Assembly (NCBI GenBank): GCA_014859785.1
Contig: JACUTP010000041.1
Span: 1-12,441 of the forward strand
Source: Candidatus Methanoperedentaceae archaeon
Lineage (GTDB): Archaea; Halobacteriota; Methanosarcinia; Methanosarcinales; Methanoperedenaceae
DNA: 12,441 nucleotides
Direction of reading: 5' to 3'
Shown here in pieces: positions 6,547 through 12,441 of the stretch (the first letter of the stretch is position 1; each line of letters begins with the position of its first letter). The position numbers and the translations under genes were made by a program. The notes under the pieces are model-generated. The model had not been told where the DNA came from and did not search any database. It was given only the letters and a program-made list of their open reading frames with translations.

Positions 6547-6587
6547 CTGTGGTGTAAGCGCCGCACGCTTTCAGGTTGAAATTATTA

Positions 6588-7790
6588 CTATTTTACTTCG
6601 TCGTAACCAATTTCTTCTTTTGTCAGGTAGCATGCAGGGTCATCAGCCCATACATTACCATATACAGCCTCAGCCCTTACCCGGAAGTTACCATTGCATA
6701 TATCAAACCACTTGCACCTGGCACACCTGTCAGCATTTTCTTTAATCAGGGACTTCCTGTTCTTAAGACCAGACATCAGTTCATCGATGGTATCAGTCCA
6801 TATCTCGCTGAACTTCCTCTCCTTTACATTCCCGAAAGAGTAATGCCTCCAGAACTGGTCAGCATGTACCGAGCCATCCCATGACACGCATCCAATCCCT
6901 ATACCTGTTGAATTGCCCTGGTTCATCTGGAGAAGCTCATAAACTTCAGCCGCACGCTCCGGGTCTTCCTTCAGGAGCCTGAAATAAACATACGGTCCGT
7001 CACAGTGATTGTCAACAGTCAATACCTCAACAGGGAAATCCTTGTCATGCATTTCTTTTGTCCTGTCCATTATAAGGTCAAGTGTCTTGCGGCTTTCCTC
7101 GTGGGTGAGGTCTTCTTCTACCAGTTTTGAACCCCTGCCCGTGTAGACAAGATGGTAAAAGCAAACACGTGGGATGCCTTCTTTTTCTAATAAGTCAAAA
7201 ATCGCAGGAATATCATTTACGTTTTTCTTATTAATTGTAAAACGCAGACCAACCTTTATTCCTTCCCTCCTGCAATTGCGCATACCTTCAAGTGCCAGAT
7301 CAAACGCACCGGGAACTCCCCTGAACTTATCGTTTGTTTCCCTCATGCCGTCCAGTGATATACCGACATACGACAATTCTATTTCTTTCAGGACTTTTGC
7401 CATCCTTTCATCTATCAGCGTACCGTTTGTTGAAATGACAGCCCGCATACCCTTTGACCTGGCATATCCGGCAAGTTCGGGCAGGTCTTTTCTCATAAGC
7501 GGCTCACCGCCTGAAAAAAGGATTACCGGGACACCAAACTTTGCAAGGTCATCGATCATTTCCCTGCCCTGCCCTGTAGTAAGCTCATCCCTGTACTCAA
7601 TATCCCTTGACCTGGCATAACAATGGATACACCGCAGGTTACACCTTCTCCCCATATTCCAGACCACAATTGGTTTCTTGTCCTTTGAAAATTGCAATAA
7701 GTGTGATGGTAATTTACTGGAATCGCTCCCGTACCTGAGGACATCCGACGGTTCAACTGTCCCGCAATAAAGTTTTGATATGCCAATCAT
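6588..7790 (-). CDS. ahbC: AhbC-type radical SAM heme biosynthesis protein
   Basis: Radical SAM/SPASM enzyme of the alternative heme pathway of archaea and sulfate reducers. AhbC removes the acetate side chains of 12,18-didecarboxysiroheme to give Fe-coproporphyrin III, which AhbD turns into heme b. Seen here: the 4Fe-4S cluster motif C50-x3-C54-x2-C57 (RRCNLRCIHCYA), the SAM-binding GGEP at about 94-97, and a SPASM-like C-terminal cysteine set (GIGCVSWDG, CARCKWFDIC, DPACYL). The N-terminal MIGISKLYCGTVEPSD and KDKKPIVVWNM are what I remember as typical of AhbC. The 400-residue length fits. AGGAG seven bases before the ATG is a strong ribosome binding site. NirJ or AhbD are the alternatives; the N-terminus favours AhbC. 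It is last in line after kbl, hypB and the HesB-like gene, with its own predicted promoter and dyad operator. Confidence 0.82.
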   Translation of the reverse strand: MIGISKLYCGTVEPSDVLRYGSDSSKLPSHLLQFSKDKKPIVVWNMGRRCNLRCIHCYARSRDIEYRDELTTGQGREMIDDLAKFGVPVILFSGGEPLMRKDLPELAGYARSKGMRAVISTNGTLIDERMAKVLKEIELSYVGISLDGMRETNDKFRGVPGAFDLALEGMRNCRREGIKVGLRFTINKKNVNDIPAIFDLLEKEGIPRVCFYHLVYTGRGSKLVEEDLTHEESRKTLDLIMDRTKEMHDKDFPVEVLTVDNHCDGPYVYFRLLKEDPERAAEVYELLQMNQGNSTGIGIGCVSWDGSVHADQFWRHYSFGNVKERKFSEIWTDTIDELMSGLKNRKSLIKENADRCARCKWFDICNGNFRVRAEAVYGNVWADDPACYLTKEEIGYDEVK

Positions 7791-7814
7791 TTGTTTTCTC
7801 CTGCATTTTTATTA

Positions 7815-7830
7815 TTCGTATAATTACGAA
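7815..7830. promoter_or_regulatory. Palindromic operator upstream of ahbC, MsvR-box-like
   Basis: A perfect dyad TTCGTA-TAAT-TACGAA, extended by one more A-T pair on each side (7814/7831). It lies 24 bases before the ahbC ATG and about 25 bases downstream of a TATA-like element, so it covers the expected transcription start. From memory, TTCGTA-N4-TACGAA is the conserved binding motif of MsvR, the redox-responsive regulator of methanogens; the match here is exact. The same repeat could be a weak hairpin after the HesB-like gene, but no T-run follows it on the - strand. Confidence 0.6.
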
Positions 7831-7835
7831 TTAAC

Positions 7836-7847
7836 AGTATTTAATAG
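7836..7847 (-). promoter_or_regulatory. TATA-like promoter of ahbC
   Basis: The - strand reads TATTAAATACTG just after the HesB-like stop codon. Transcription would start near 7815, inside the dyad, leaving a leader of about 25 bases that carries the AGGAG site. Confidence 0.4.
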
Positions 7848-8117
7848 TTACCTGAATTCTATAAGCAATCCTTTATTTTCTTCAAATTTAATCTCAATTG
7901 ATGAAGTGTTATCCACGAGCTCTTTTTCAAGATATACCGTAATCCCGTCCCGGTTATAAGAAACATCACCTTTAAGGGCTTTTTCAACAGGGGATATCCC
8001 AAACCGTTTACAGCACCCTCCGCCGGATGTAAATATACGAACGGCTTTAGCAGTCTCTTTTACCAGGGCTTGTTTTATGAATTCGATAGCTCTGTTATCT
8101 ATTATAAGCTTACTCAT
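7848..8117 (-). CDS. HesB/IscA-like small protein lacking the C-terminal Cys pair
   Basis: An 89-residue protein resembling A-type Fe-S carriers (HesB/IscA fold). An N-terminal helix (about 8-22) leads into a strand and glycine loop with paired cysteines, VRIFTSGGGCCKRFG (26-40, C35 and C36), then a strand-rich second half with the IscA-like stretch ITVYLEKELVDN (59-70). The C-terminal CxC that completes the cluster site in IscA is missing; C35 and C36 are the only cysteines. It looks like the HesB-like family in which some members carry selenocysteine at the conserved cysteine position. Here both codons are ordinary cysteine codons. Possible roles are Fe-S or other metal handling; substrate unknown. 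AAAGGT five bases before the ATG supports the start. It follows hypB by 28 bases and precedes ahbC. Confidence 0.7.
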   Translation of the reverse strand: MSKLIIDNRAIEFIKQALVKETAKAVRIFTSGGGCCKRFGISPVEKALKGDVSYNRDGITVYLEKELVDNTSSIEIKFEENKGLLIEFR

Positions 8118-8145
8118 TTTTACCTTTGAAAGATGTCAATATGCA

Positions 8146-8802
8146 TTAACCCGTACTTCCCAGAACAAAACCAATCCATTCTTCAAAACCCTCCCCTGTC
8201 TTAAGGCTTATCTTCAACACATCTATTAAAGGATTGATTTGCCTCGCATCCCCGACCATTTTATCAGCATCCGCATCAACCGCATCTGCAATATCAACCT
8301 TGTTCACAAGCACAAGGTCAGCATTACCGAATATCAGGGGATGCTTTTCCACGATATCATCCCCCTCACTCACACTCACAACAACAACACGCCTGTGCTC
8401 GCCAAGTTCATAATCCGTTGGACATATAAGGTTTCCGACATTCTCTATAAATAATATGTCAAGTTTATCAAGAGGCAGTTCACCAAGCCCATGTTCCACA
8501 ATATGCGCATCAAGGTGGCATTCTTTTCCTGTATTCAAACCAGTAGCCGGAACACCATGTTTCAAAAACCGCGCCGTGTCAATGCTTGCAACCACATCCC
8601 CTGCGATGACACCGATTCTGTATTCTTTCCCAATCCGTTCGATGGTTTTCTCAATCAACAGGGTCTTGCCAGAACCTATTGCCCCCATTATGTTAAATGC
8701 CGTGATACCGGATTCATCAAGAAGAGCACGGTTCTTGCCTGCAAGCTCCCTGTTTGCCTTTAGAATATCATACCCGACATTGATTTCCCTGGTTGTATGC
8801 AT
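8146..8802 (-). CDS. hypB: HypB, nickel-binding GTPase for metallocentre maturation
   Basis: SIMIBI-class GTPase that, with HypA, delivers nickel to [NiFe]-hydrogenase and in some organisms to other nickel enzymes. Seen: P-loop GAIGSGKT (40-47), switch-region aspartate in VIAGDVVASIDT (D69, D75), and guanine-specificity NKVD (167-170). The metal site of the G domain is complete: C95-H96 in TGKECHLD and C127 in NLICP, at positions identical to those I remember for the Methanocaldococcus protein. The bacterial N-terminal CxxCGC and histidine-rich stretches are absent, as is usual in archaea. The ATG follows the kbl TAA with no spacing, and AGGGG inside the last kbl codons serves as ribosome binding site, so the two are translationally coupled. 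UreG is excluded by the conserved C-H/C metal site. No hydrogenase genes are in the window. Confidence 0.9.
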   Translation of the reverse strand: MHTTREINVGYDILKANRELAGKNRALLDESGITAFNIMGAIGSGKTLLIEKTIERIGKEYRIGVIAGDVVASIDTARFLKHGVPATGLNTGKECHLDAHIVEHGLGELPLDKLDILFIENVGNLICPTDYELGEHRRVVVVSVSEGDDIVEKHPLIFGNADLVLVNKVDIADAVDADADKMVGDARQINPLIDVLKISLKTGEGFEEWIGFVLGSTG

Positions 8803-9999
8803 TTAAAACCCCTGAACAAGTTTCATCCTTTTGCCAACCCTCTCAAAAATACGCAGTGCCTCATCCAGGTCATCCTTTGTATGCTGGGCGGTCAGGTTAA
8901 TCCTTACCCTTGCCCTATCCCGCGCAACTAAGGGGAACACAATAGGTTTTGCAAAAAGCCCTTCTTCAAAAAGCTGTCTTGAAAGTTCCACGGCAGTCAT
9001 GCTATTCCCTGCCATTACAGGTGTTATCGGGGTTAAGCTGTGCCCTATATCAAAGCCGAGGTCACTCATACCTTTCTTGAAATAGCGGGTATTCTCCCAC
9101 AACTGCCTGAGATGCTGCGGTTCATCCTGAATCATTTTTATTGCTTCCATTGTCGCAGCACACACTGACGGTGGATGCGCTGTCGTGAAAATGAAACTGC
9201 GCGCTGTGTTAATAAGGTAATCCCTTAACTCCTTCCTCCCGGCAATATAGCCGCCAAGACACCCGAAAGCCTTGCTCAGCGTCCCCATGTCAATATCAAC
9301 CCGTCCTTCAAGCCCGAAATGGTTAATGATACCGCGCCCGTCCTTTCCGAGCACGCCGTCACCGTGGGCATCATCTACCATAACCATGGCATCATATTCC
9401 TCGGCAAGTTCCACAATCCTGTCAAGCGGTGCGATGTCCCCGTCCATGCTGAACACGCCGTCCGTAACTATAAGCCGCCGCCTTGCATCCTTTGTTTCCT
9501 TTAATGCTTTTTCCAGCCCGTTCATGTCAAGATGCGGATAAATTTTCCGTGCGGATTTTGTCAGCCTCACGCCATCAATGATGCTTCCGTGATTCAGTTC
9601 ATCGCTTATTATTGCATCTTCCTCACCCATAAGTGACTGTATCGTGCCGCGATTGGCGGCAATACCTGCCACGAACACAAGTGAGCTTTCGGTATGTTTG
9701 TACGCAGCCAGCATTTTCTCAAGCTGGTTGTGTATCTCCATAGTGCCTGCAATCTGGCGCACGGCTCCTGTCCCGAATCCCCACTTATCGATAGCCAGCT
9801 TTGCCGCTGCTCGCAGTCGCGGATGGTTGGCAAAACCAAGATAGTTGTTGCTGCACATCATCAAGACGTCCCTGCCATTTAGCACAACGCGGTTTTTCTG
9901 TTCCGTGCTGAGTACCGGAAGTTCTCCGTAAAGGTTCTGCTCTTTCAGGTTATTGATTAAATCTTTCAGGAAATCCATCTTGCCGCTCATATTATTCAT
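8803..9999 (-). CDS. kbl: 2-amino-3-ketobutyrate CoA ligase (glycine C-acetyltransferase)
   Basis: PLP-dependent alpha-oxoamine synthase. With Tdh, Kbl converts 2-amino-3-oxobutyrate and CoA into glycine and acetyl-CoA; the reverse direction is also possible. Seen: the PLP lysine K243 in GTLSKAFG, the cofactor-stacking histidine H137 in DELNHGSIIDG, the VDDAHGDGVLG segment (208-218) with the pyridine-N aspartate D209, and FGTGAVRQIAGT (75-86), whose VRxIxGT form is nearer to Kbl than to BioF or ALA synthase. The 398 residues equal the usual Kbl length. The start at 9999 is backed by GGGGTGA seven bases upstream. BioF cannot be fully excluded from sequence, but the divergent tdh gene makes Kbl the better call. 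First gene of the - strand run kbl-hypB-HesB-like. Confidence 0.82.
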   Translation of the reverse strand: MNNMSGKMDFLKDLINNLKEQNLYGELPVLSTEQKNRVVLNGRDVLMMCSNNYLGFANHPRLRAAAKLAIDKWGFGTGAVRQIAGTMEIHNQLEKMLAAYKHTESSLVFVAGIAANRGTIQSLMGEEDAIISDELNHGSIIDGVRLTKSARKIYPHLDMNGLEKALKETKDARRRLIVTDGVFSMDGDIAPLDRIVELAEEYDAMVMVDDAHGDGVLGKDGRGIINHFGLEGRVDIDMGTLSKAFGCLGGYIAGRKELRDYLINTARSFIFTTAHPPSVCAATMEAIKMIQDEPQHLRQLWENTRYFKKGMSDLGFDIGHSLTPITPVMAGNSMTAVELSRQLFEEGLFAKPIVFPLVARDRARVRINLTAQHTKDDLDEALRIFERVGKRMKLVQGF

Positions 10000-10033
10000 A
10001 TCATGCTCACCCCTTAGGTTATCGGTTTAACAA

Positions 10034-10046
10034 AGTATATTAATGT
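10034..10046. promoter_or_regulatory. Shared TATA-like element between divergent kbl and tdh
   Basis: AGTATATTAATGT is nearly symmetric. On the + strand it would start tdh transcription near 10065, 20 bases before the ATG at 10085. On the - strand it would start kbl near 10012, about 13 bases before its ATG. One element may therefore serve both genes. Confidence 0.4.
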
Positions 10047-10084
10047 ACAACTTCAAATCTAATTATAGTTTCCCGGTGGATTTT

Positions 10085-11131
10085 ATGGATATAATGAGGG
10101 CAGTGAGAAAGACAAAAGAAGGTAAGGGGCTTGAACTTGTAAATATCCCGGTTCCAGAGCCAGAAAAGAATGAGGTGCTGGTCAAAGTTAAAGCGTGCTC
10201 CATGTGCGGTACGGATGTACACATATACAACTGGGAACATCCCTGGTCGGAAGGCAGGATTATTCCCCCAAGGACAATCGGGCATGAAATATGCGGCATT
10301 GTTGAGAAGACAGGATGCGATGTAACTCTTGTCCGGGAAGGCGACCTTGTCTCTGCCGAATCCCATATATTTGACGGGAAATGCGCACAGTGCAGGACAG
10401 GTAACATGCACATCTGCGAGAACCTGAAGTTTTTCGGCGTTGATGTTGACGGCTTCTTTGCCGAATATGCAGTCATCCCTGAAACAAATGTCTGGAAAAA
10501 CCCGCCCGGCATGCCTTATGAAATAGCAACCCTCCAGGAGTCCATTGGCAACAGCGTTTACACTGTATTCAGCCAGGACGTAACCGCAAAAACCGTGGCA
10601 GTATTCGGTGCCGGTCCAACAGGATTATTTGCGGCAGGTATTCTAAAAGCTGCTGGTGCTGGAAAAATTATCGTGGTTGCAGGTTCAAAACTCCATCTTG
10701 AGCTTGCAAGGAAAATGGGGGCAGATATTGTAATAAACAGGCATGAATCCGACCCGGTTAGTGAAATTATGGAGGTGACAGGCAGACAGGGTGTGGATGT
10801 GTTCCTTGAAATGTCAGGCAGCGGCACTGCGCTGAACCAGGGTTTGAAAACCCTTCGACCCACAGGCAGCGCCTCCATACTCGGGCTTCCCACAAAAGAA
10901 GTCTGTATCGACATTTCAAAGGACTTTGTCATGAAGGACATCACTGTCCGCGGGGTATATGGAAGGAAAATATGGGACACATGGGTTATGACATCAAGAC
11001 TTCTAAATTCCGGCAAATTCAATCCCGTTCCTGTAATAACCCACAGGATTAAACTCGATGACTTTGAAACGGGTTTCGAGTTAATGAAAAATGGTGAAGC
11101 TGGGAAAGTCGTGATGTTTCCCGAAGATTGA
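10085..11131 (+). CDS. tdh: L-threonine 3-dehydrogenase-type zinc alcohol dehydrogenase
   Basis: Medium-chain dehydrogenase oxidising L-threonine to 2-amino-3-oxobutyrate. With the ATG at 10085 (preceded by GGTGGA, 10075-10080) the protein has 348 residues, the Tdh norm. An upstream ATG at 10043 lies inside the TATA element and is unlikely. Catalytic zinc set: C41 in SMCGTDVHIYNW, H67-E68 in GHE, and E152 in LQESIGN, at the archaeal Tdh positions. DVHIYNW and the lobe GRIIPPRTIGHE are Tdh-like. Rossmann loop GAGPTG (175-180). Two oddities: the structural zinc site reads D97-C100-C103-C111, with aspartate for the first cysteine; and the acidic residue that normally ends beta-2 and selects NAD is replaced (IIVVAGSKLH, A199). 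Divergent from kbl, its pathway partner. A related polyol or alcohol dehydrogenase is the main alternative. Confidence 0.8.
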   Translation: MDIMRAVRKTKEGKGLELVNIPVPEPEKNEVLVKVKACSMCGTDVHIYNWEHPWSEGRIIPPRTIGHEICGIVEKTGCDVTLVREGDLVSAESHIFDGKCAQCRTGNMHICENLKFFGVDVDGFFAEYAVIPETNVWKNPPGMPYEIATLQESIGNSVYTVFSQDVTAKTVAVFGAGPTGLFAAGILKAAGAGKIIVVAGSKLHLELARKMGADIVINRHESDPVSEIMEVTGRQGVDVFLEMSGSGTALNQGLKTLRPTGSASILGLPTKEVCIDISKDFVMKDITVRGVYGRKIWDTWVMTSRLLNSGKFNPVPVITHRIKLDDFETGFELMKNGEAGKVVMFPED

Positions 11132-11135
11132 TGTT

Positions 11136-11156
11136 GGTTTTCTGTATTTTGTTTAT
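11136..11156 (+). terminator. T-rich stretch after tdh
   Basis: GGTTTTCTGTATTTTGTTTAT begins five bases after the tdh stop codon. Archaeal termination often needs only T-rich coding-strand sequence. GGTTTTCT could pair imperfectly with AGAAACC (11160-11166), but the stem is weak. Confidence 0.35.
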
Positions 11157-11203
11157 GAAAGAAACCGGAGAGATTAAAACAAAAAACACTTAAACAATCC
11201 CGG

Positions 11204-12361
11204 ATGACAAATAAACCCCTCCTTTTTGTAATTCTCGCCTCGGCGACCCTGACCGTAATGGCAGGTGCGATTATCGCGCCAGTCTTGAACCTGATGAGGG
11301 ACAGTTTGGGCGTCGATCAGGCATCAATAGGATTCATTATAACAACGCACGCAATCTTTATTGCGATTTTCAGTCCTTTCGTGGGTAATATCATTGACAG
11401 GATTGGTACAAAGAAGCCTTTTGTGTTTGGTCTTATACTTTATGGGCTTGCGGGCGGGTCTGGTCTTTTTATTGATTCCTACCGGGTTCTTATTATTAGC
11501 AGAGTATTTGTTGGAATCGGCGTGGCTTTCATCCTTACGCCGATAACGGTAATGATTTTAAATCTTTACAAAGGCGCAGAAAGAAATAAAATCATGGGCT
11601 GGCGTGCAAGCGCAAACAGCGCCGGCGGCATCATCTGGCCGCTTTCCGGAGGGTTTCTTGGAAGTTTTTCCTGGCACTTTCCCTTCGGCATGTACTTTAT
11701 CGGACTCTTGTTAGGGCTTGTAGCGTTTGTTGTGATGCCAGAGACTCACCCAAAAATGGAAAAAGATATCAGCAAAACAGGCTCTATTTTTGGAATTTTA
11801 AGAAGAAATCCCCTGATTATAGGCATCTATGGGCTCTTTTTCTGGGCCATGACACTCCTTTACGCCTTTGTGATTTTCCTGCCCCAATTGCTTGAGAGAA
11901 TAGGAATTTCTGATCCTTTCCACATCAGTTTGTTTATAGCTGTTTCAACAGTTACAGCAGGGTTTACGTCTCTTTTTTACGGAAGAATCAGGCTCCATCT
12001 GACCTACAAGACGATTATCGCCATCGCCCTTTCAGTCTGGACAGTTGCATTTACAGCAATTTCACAGACATCTTATGCAAGTATAATTGCAGCCTCGGTT
12101 GCACTCCTTGGAATCGCCCAGGGAATAATTATGCCGGCGGGAATGGTCTTATTGGGAGAGATGACAGAATCAAGGTTTCGAGGCAGGGTTGTATCTTATT
12201 TTGCAGCGTTTGGGTTTGTCGGTCAGTTCACATCACCTATAATTTTTGGAGGAGTATCCCTGTGGCTTGGCATAAGCGGCGTATTCCTTGTTGCGGGGGT
12301 AGTTAATGCTATATTGCTTCTTTTATTTTTAATTGCTGCGAACAGAAATTATCCGGGATAA
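11204..12361 (+). CDS. Major facilitator superfamily transporter
   Basis: A 385-residue polytopic membrane protein with about 12 hydrophobic spans, the size of 12-TM MFS carriers. Motif A between spans 2 and 3 is intact as GNIIDRIGTKKP (61-72; D65, R66, G68, K70). The repeated N- and C-half layout is visible, including GWRASANSAGGIIWPLSGGFLG near span 5 and GRVVSYFAAFGFVGQFTSP near span 11. It looks like the drug/metabolite efflux branch, but the substrate cannot be inferred. No ribosome binding site with normal spacing precedes the ATG (only CCGG directly before it), so it is either leaderless from an AT-rich box near 11175-11185 or translated from the tdh transcript 72 bases upstream. No functional link to tdh is evident. 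Confidence 0.85.
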   Translation: MTNKPLLFVILASATLTVMAGAIIAPVLNLMRDSLGVDQASIGFIITTHAIFIAIFSPFVGNIIDRIGTKKPFVFGLILYGLAGGSGLFIDSYRVLIISRVFVGIGVAFILTPITVMILNLYKGAERNKIMGWRASANSAGGIIWPLSGGFLGSFSWHFPFGMYFIGLLLGLVAFVVMPETHPKMEKDISKTGSIFGILRRNPLIIGIYGLFFWAMTLLYAFVIFLPQLLERIGISDPFHISLFIAVSTVTAGFTSLFYGRIRLHLTYKTIIAIALSVWTVAFTAISQTSYASIIAASVALLGIAQGIIMPAGMVLLGEMTESRFRGRVVSYFAAFGFVGQFTSPIIFGGVSLWLGISGVFLVAGVVNAILLLLFLIAANRNYPG

Positions 12362-12380
12362 TAACAATATTCTGGATGGA

Positions 12381-12400
12381 TTTTTTAATTTTATTAATTT
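12381..12400 (+). terminator. T-rich terminator candidate after the MFS gene
   Basis: TTTTTTAATTTTATTAATTT starts 20 bases after the stop codon. No stem precedes it; termination at T-runs alone is known in archaea. Confidence 0.4.
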
Positions 12401-12406
12401 CCAATG

Positions 12407-12417
12407 CTTATATGATA
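12407..12417 (+). promoter_or_regulatory. TATA-like promoter of a gene entering at the window edge
   Basis: CTTATATGATA lies about 26 bases before an ATG at 12438-12440, the spacing for a leaderless or near-leaderless start. The coding region itself is cut off by the window end. Confidence 0.4.
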
Positions 12418-12441
12418 ACGTGGGGATAGTTGTAGCAATGT

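Noticed and set aside
6547..6587. Possible hairpins in the gap between the nucleotidyltransferase and ahbC (for example AAGCG/CGCTT and TTTCA/TGAAA)
   Set aside because: Stems are five base pairs or depend on wobbles, and overlap each other; a terminator is plausible there but not supported enough to list.
7174..7620. 148-codon + strand frame opposite ahbC
   Set aside because: Low-complexity Ser/Pro/Arg-rich product typical of an antisense shadow; the radical SAM gene explains the region.
8000..8020. Selenocysteine recoding in the HesB-like gene
   Set aside because: Both residues of the conserved pair are encoded by ordinary cysteine codons; no in-frame TGA is present.
8456..9541. Several + strand frames opposite hypB and kbl
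   Set aside because: Antisense shadows rich in Ser, Pro and Arg without start signals; the - strand genes have complete catalytic motifs.
8803..9999. Kbl as 5-aminolevulinate synthase, suggested by the nearby heme gene
   Set aside because: Archaea make aminolevulinate from glutamyl-tRNA, the VRQIAGT segment is not the ALA synthase form, and tdh is divergent next door.
10043..10084. N-terminal extension of Tdh from an ATG at 10043
   Set aside because: That ATG overlaps the TATA element and has no ribosome binding site; GGTGGA precedes the ATG at 10085, where the family's N-terminus begins.
1..12441. CRISPR array, tRNA, rRNA, insertion sequence or phage genes
   Set aside because: No regularly spaced repeats, no tRNA or rRNA signatures, no transposase or terminal inverted repeats were seen anywhere in the window.

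Overview
The window looks like chromosomal DNA of a methanogen-related euryarchaeon, most likely of the Methanosarcinales/ANME-2 group (a Methanoperedens-like genome would fit). The signs are an archaeal surface protein with a PGF-pre-PGF-type domain, a stand-alone TRAM-domain protein, an archaeal 6-phospho-3-hexuloisomerase, the archaeal/sulfate-reducer heme enzyme AhbC, TATA-box promoters (several placed so that transcripts would be leaderless or nearly so), and GGTGAT-like ribosome binding sites. The assignment is inference from gene content; there is no rRNA, tRNA, CRISPR array or insertion sequence in the window.

Layout. (1) 1-2006, + strand: the C-terminal part of a secreted protein with two GWNL...GYW repeats, a short hairpin, then a membrane-anchored surface protein with signal peptide and PGF-pre-PGF domain. 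(2) 2057-2833, - strand: a LysE-type exporter preceded by a previously uncalled 38-aa single-span membrane peptide. (3) 2963-5170, + strand: a tightly packed three-gene operon of an unrecognised 159-aa protein, 6-phospho-3-hexuloisomerase (hxlB) and a class I aminotransferase. It ends in a hairpin shared with the convergent TRAM gene (5199-5405, -). (4) 5623-6546, +: an archaeal predicted nucleotidyltransferase, probably on a leaderless mRNA. (5) 6588-9999, -: kbl, hypB, a HesB-like protein and ahbC, read in that order. (6) 10085-11131, +: threonine dehydrogenase, divergent from kbl. (7) 11204-12361, +: an MFS transporter, followed by a promoter and possible start codon of the next gene at the window edge.

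How the genes work together. Tdh and Kbl form the two-step route from threonine through 2-amino-3-oxobutyrate to glycine and acetyl-CoA, and they share an 85-bp divergent promoter region. Kbl is joined without spacing to HypB, a Ni-handling GTPase, which is followed by a HesB/IscA-like protein and the heme enzyme AhbC. This is an unusual mix of threonine catabolism and metal-cofactor assembly. A perfect TTCGTA-N4-TACGAA dyad sits at the predicted transcription start in front of ahbC. It matches, from memory, the binding motif of the redox-sensing archaeal regulator MsvR, and is the most interesting regulatory signal here. HxlB would serve pentose-phosphate synthesis or formaldehyde handling by the ribulose monophosphate route.
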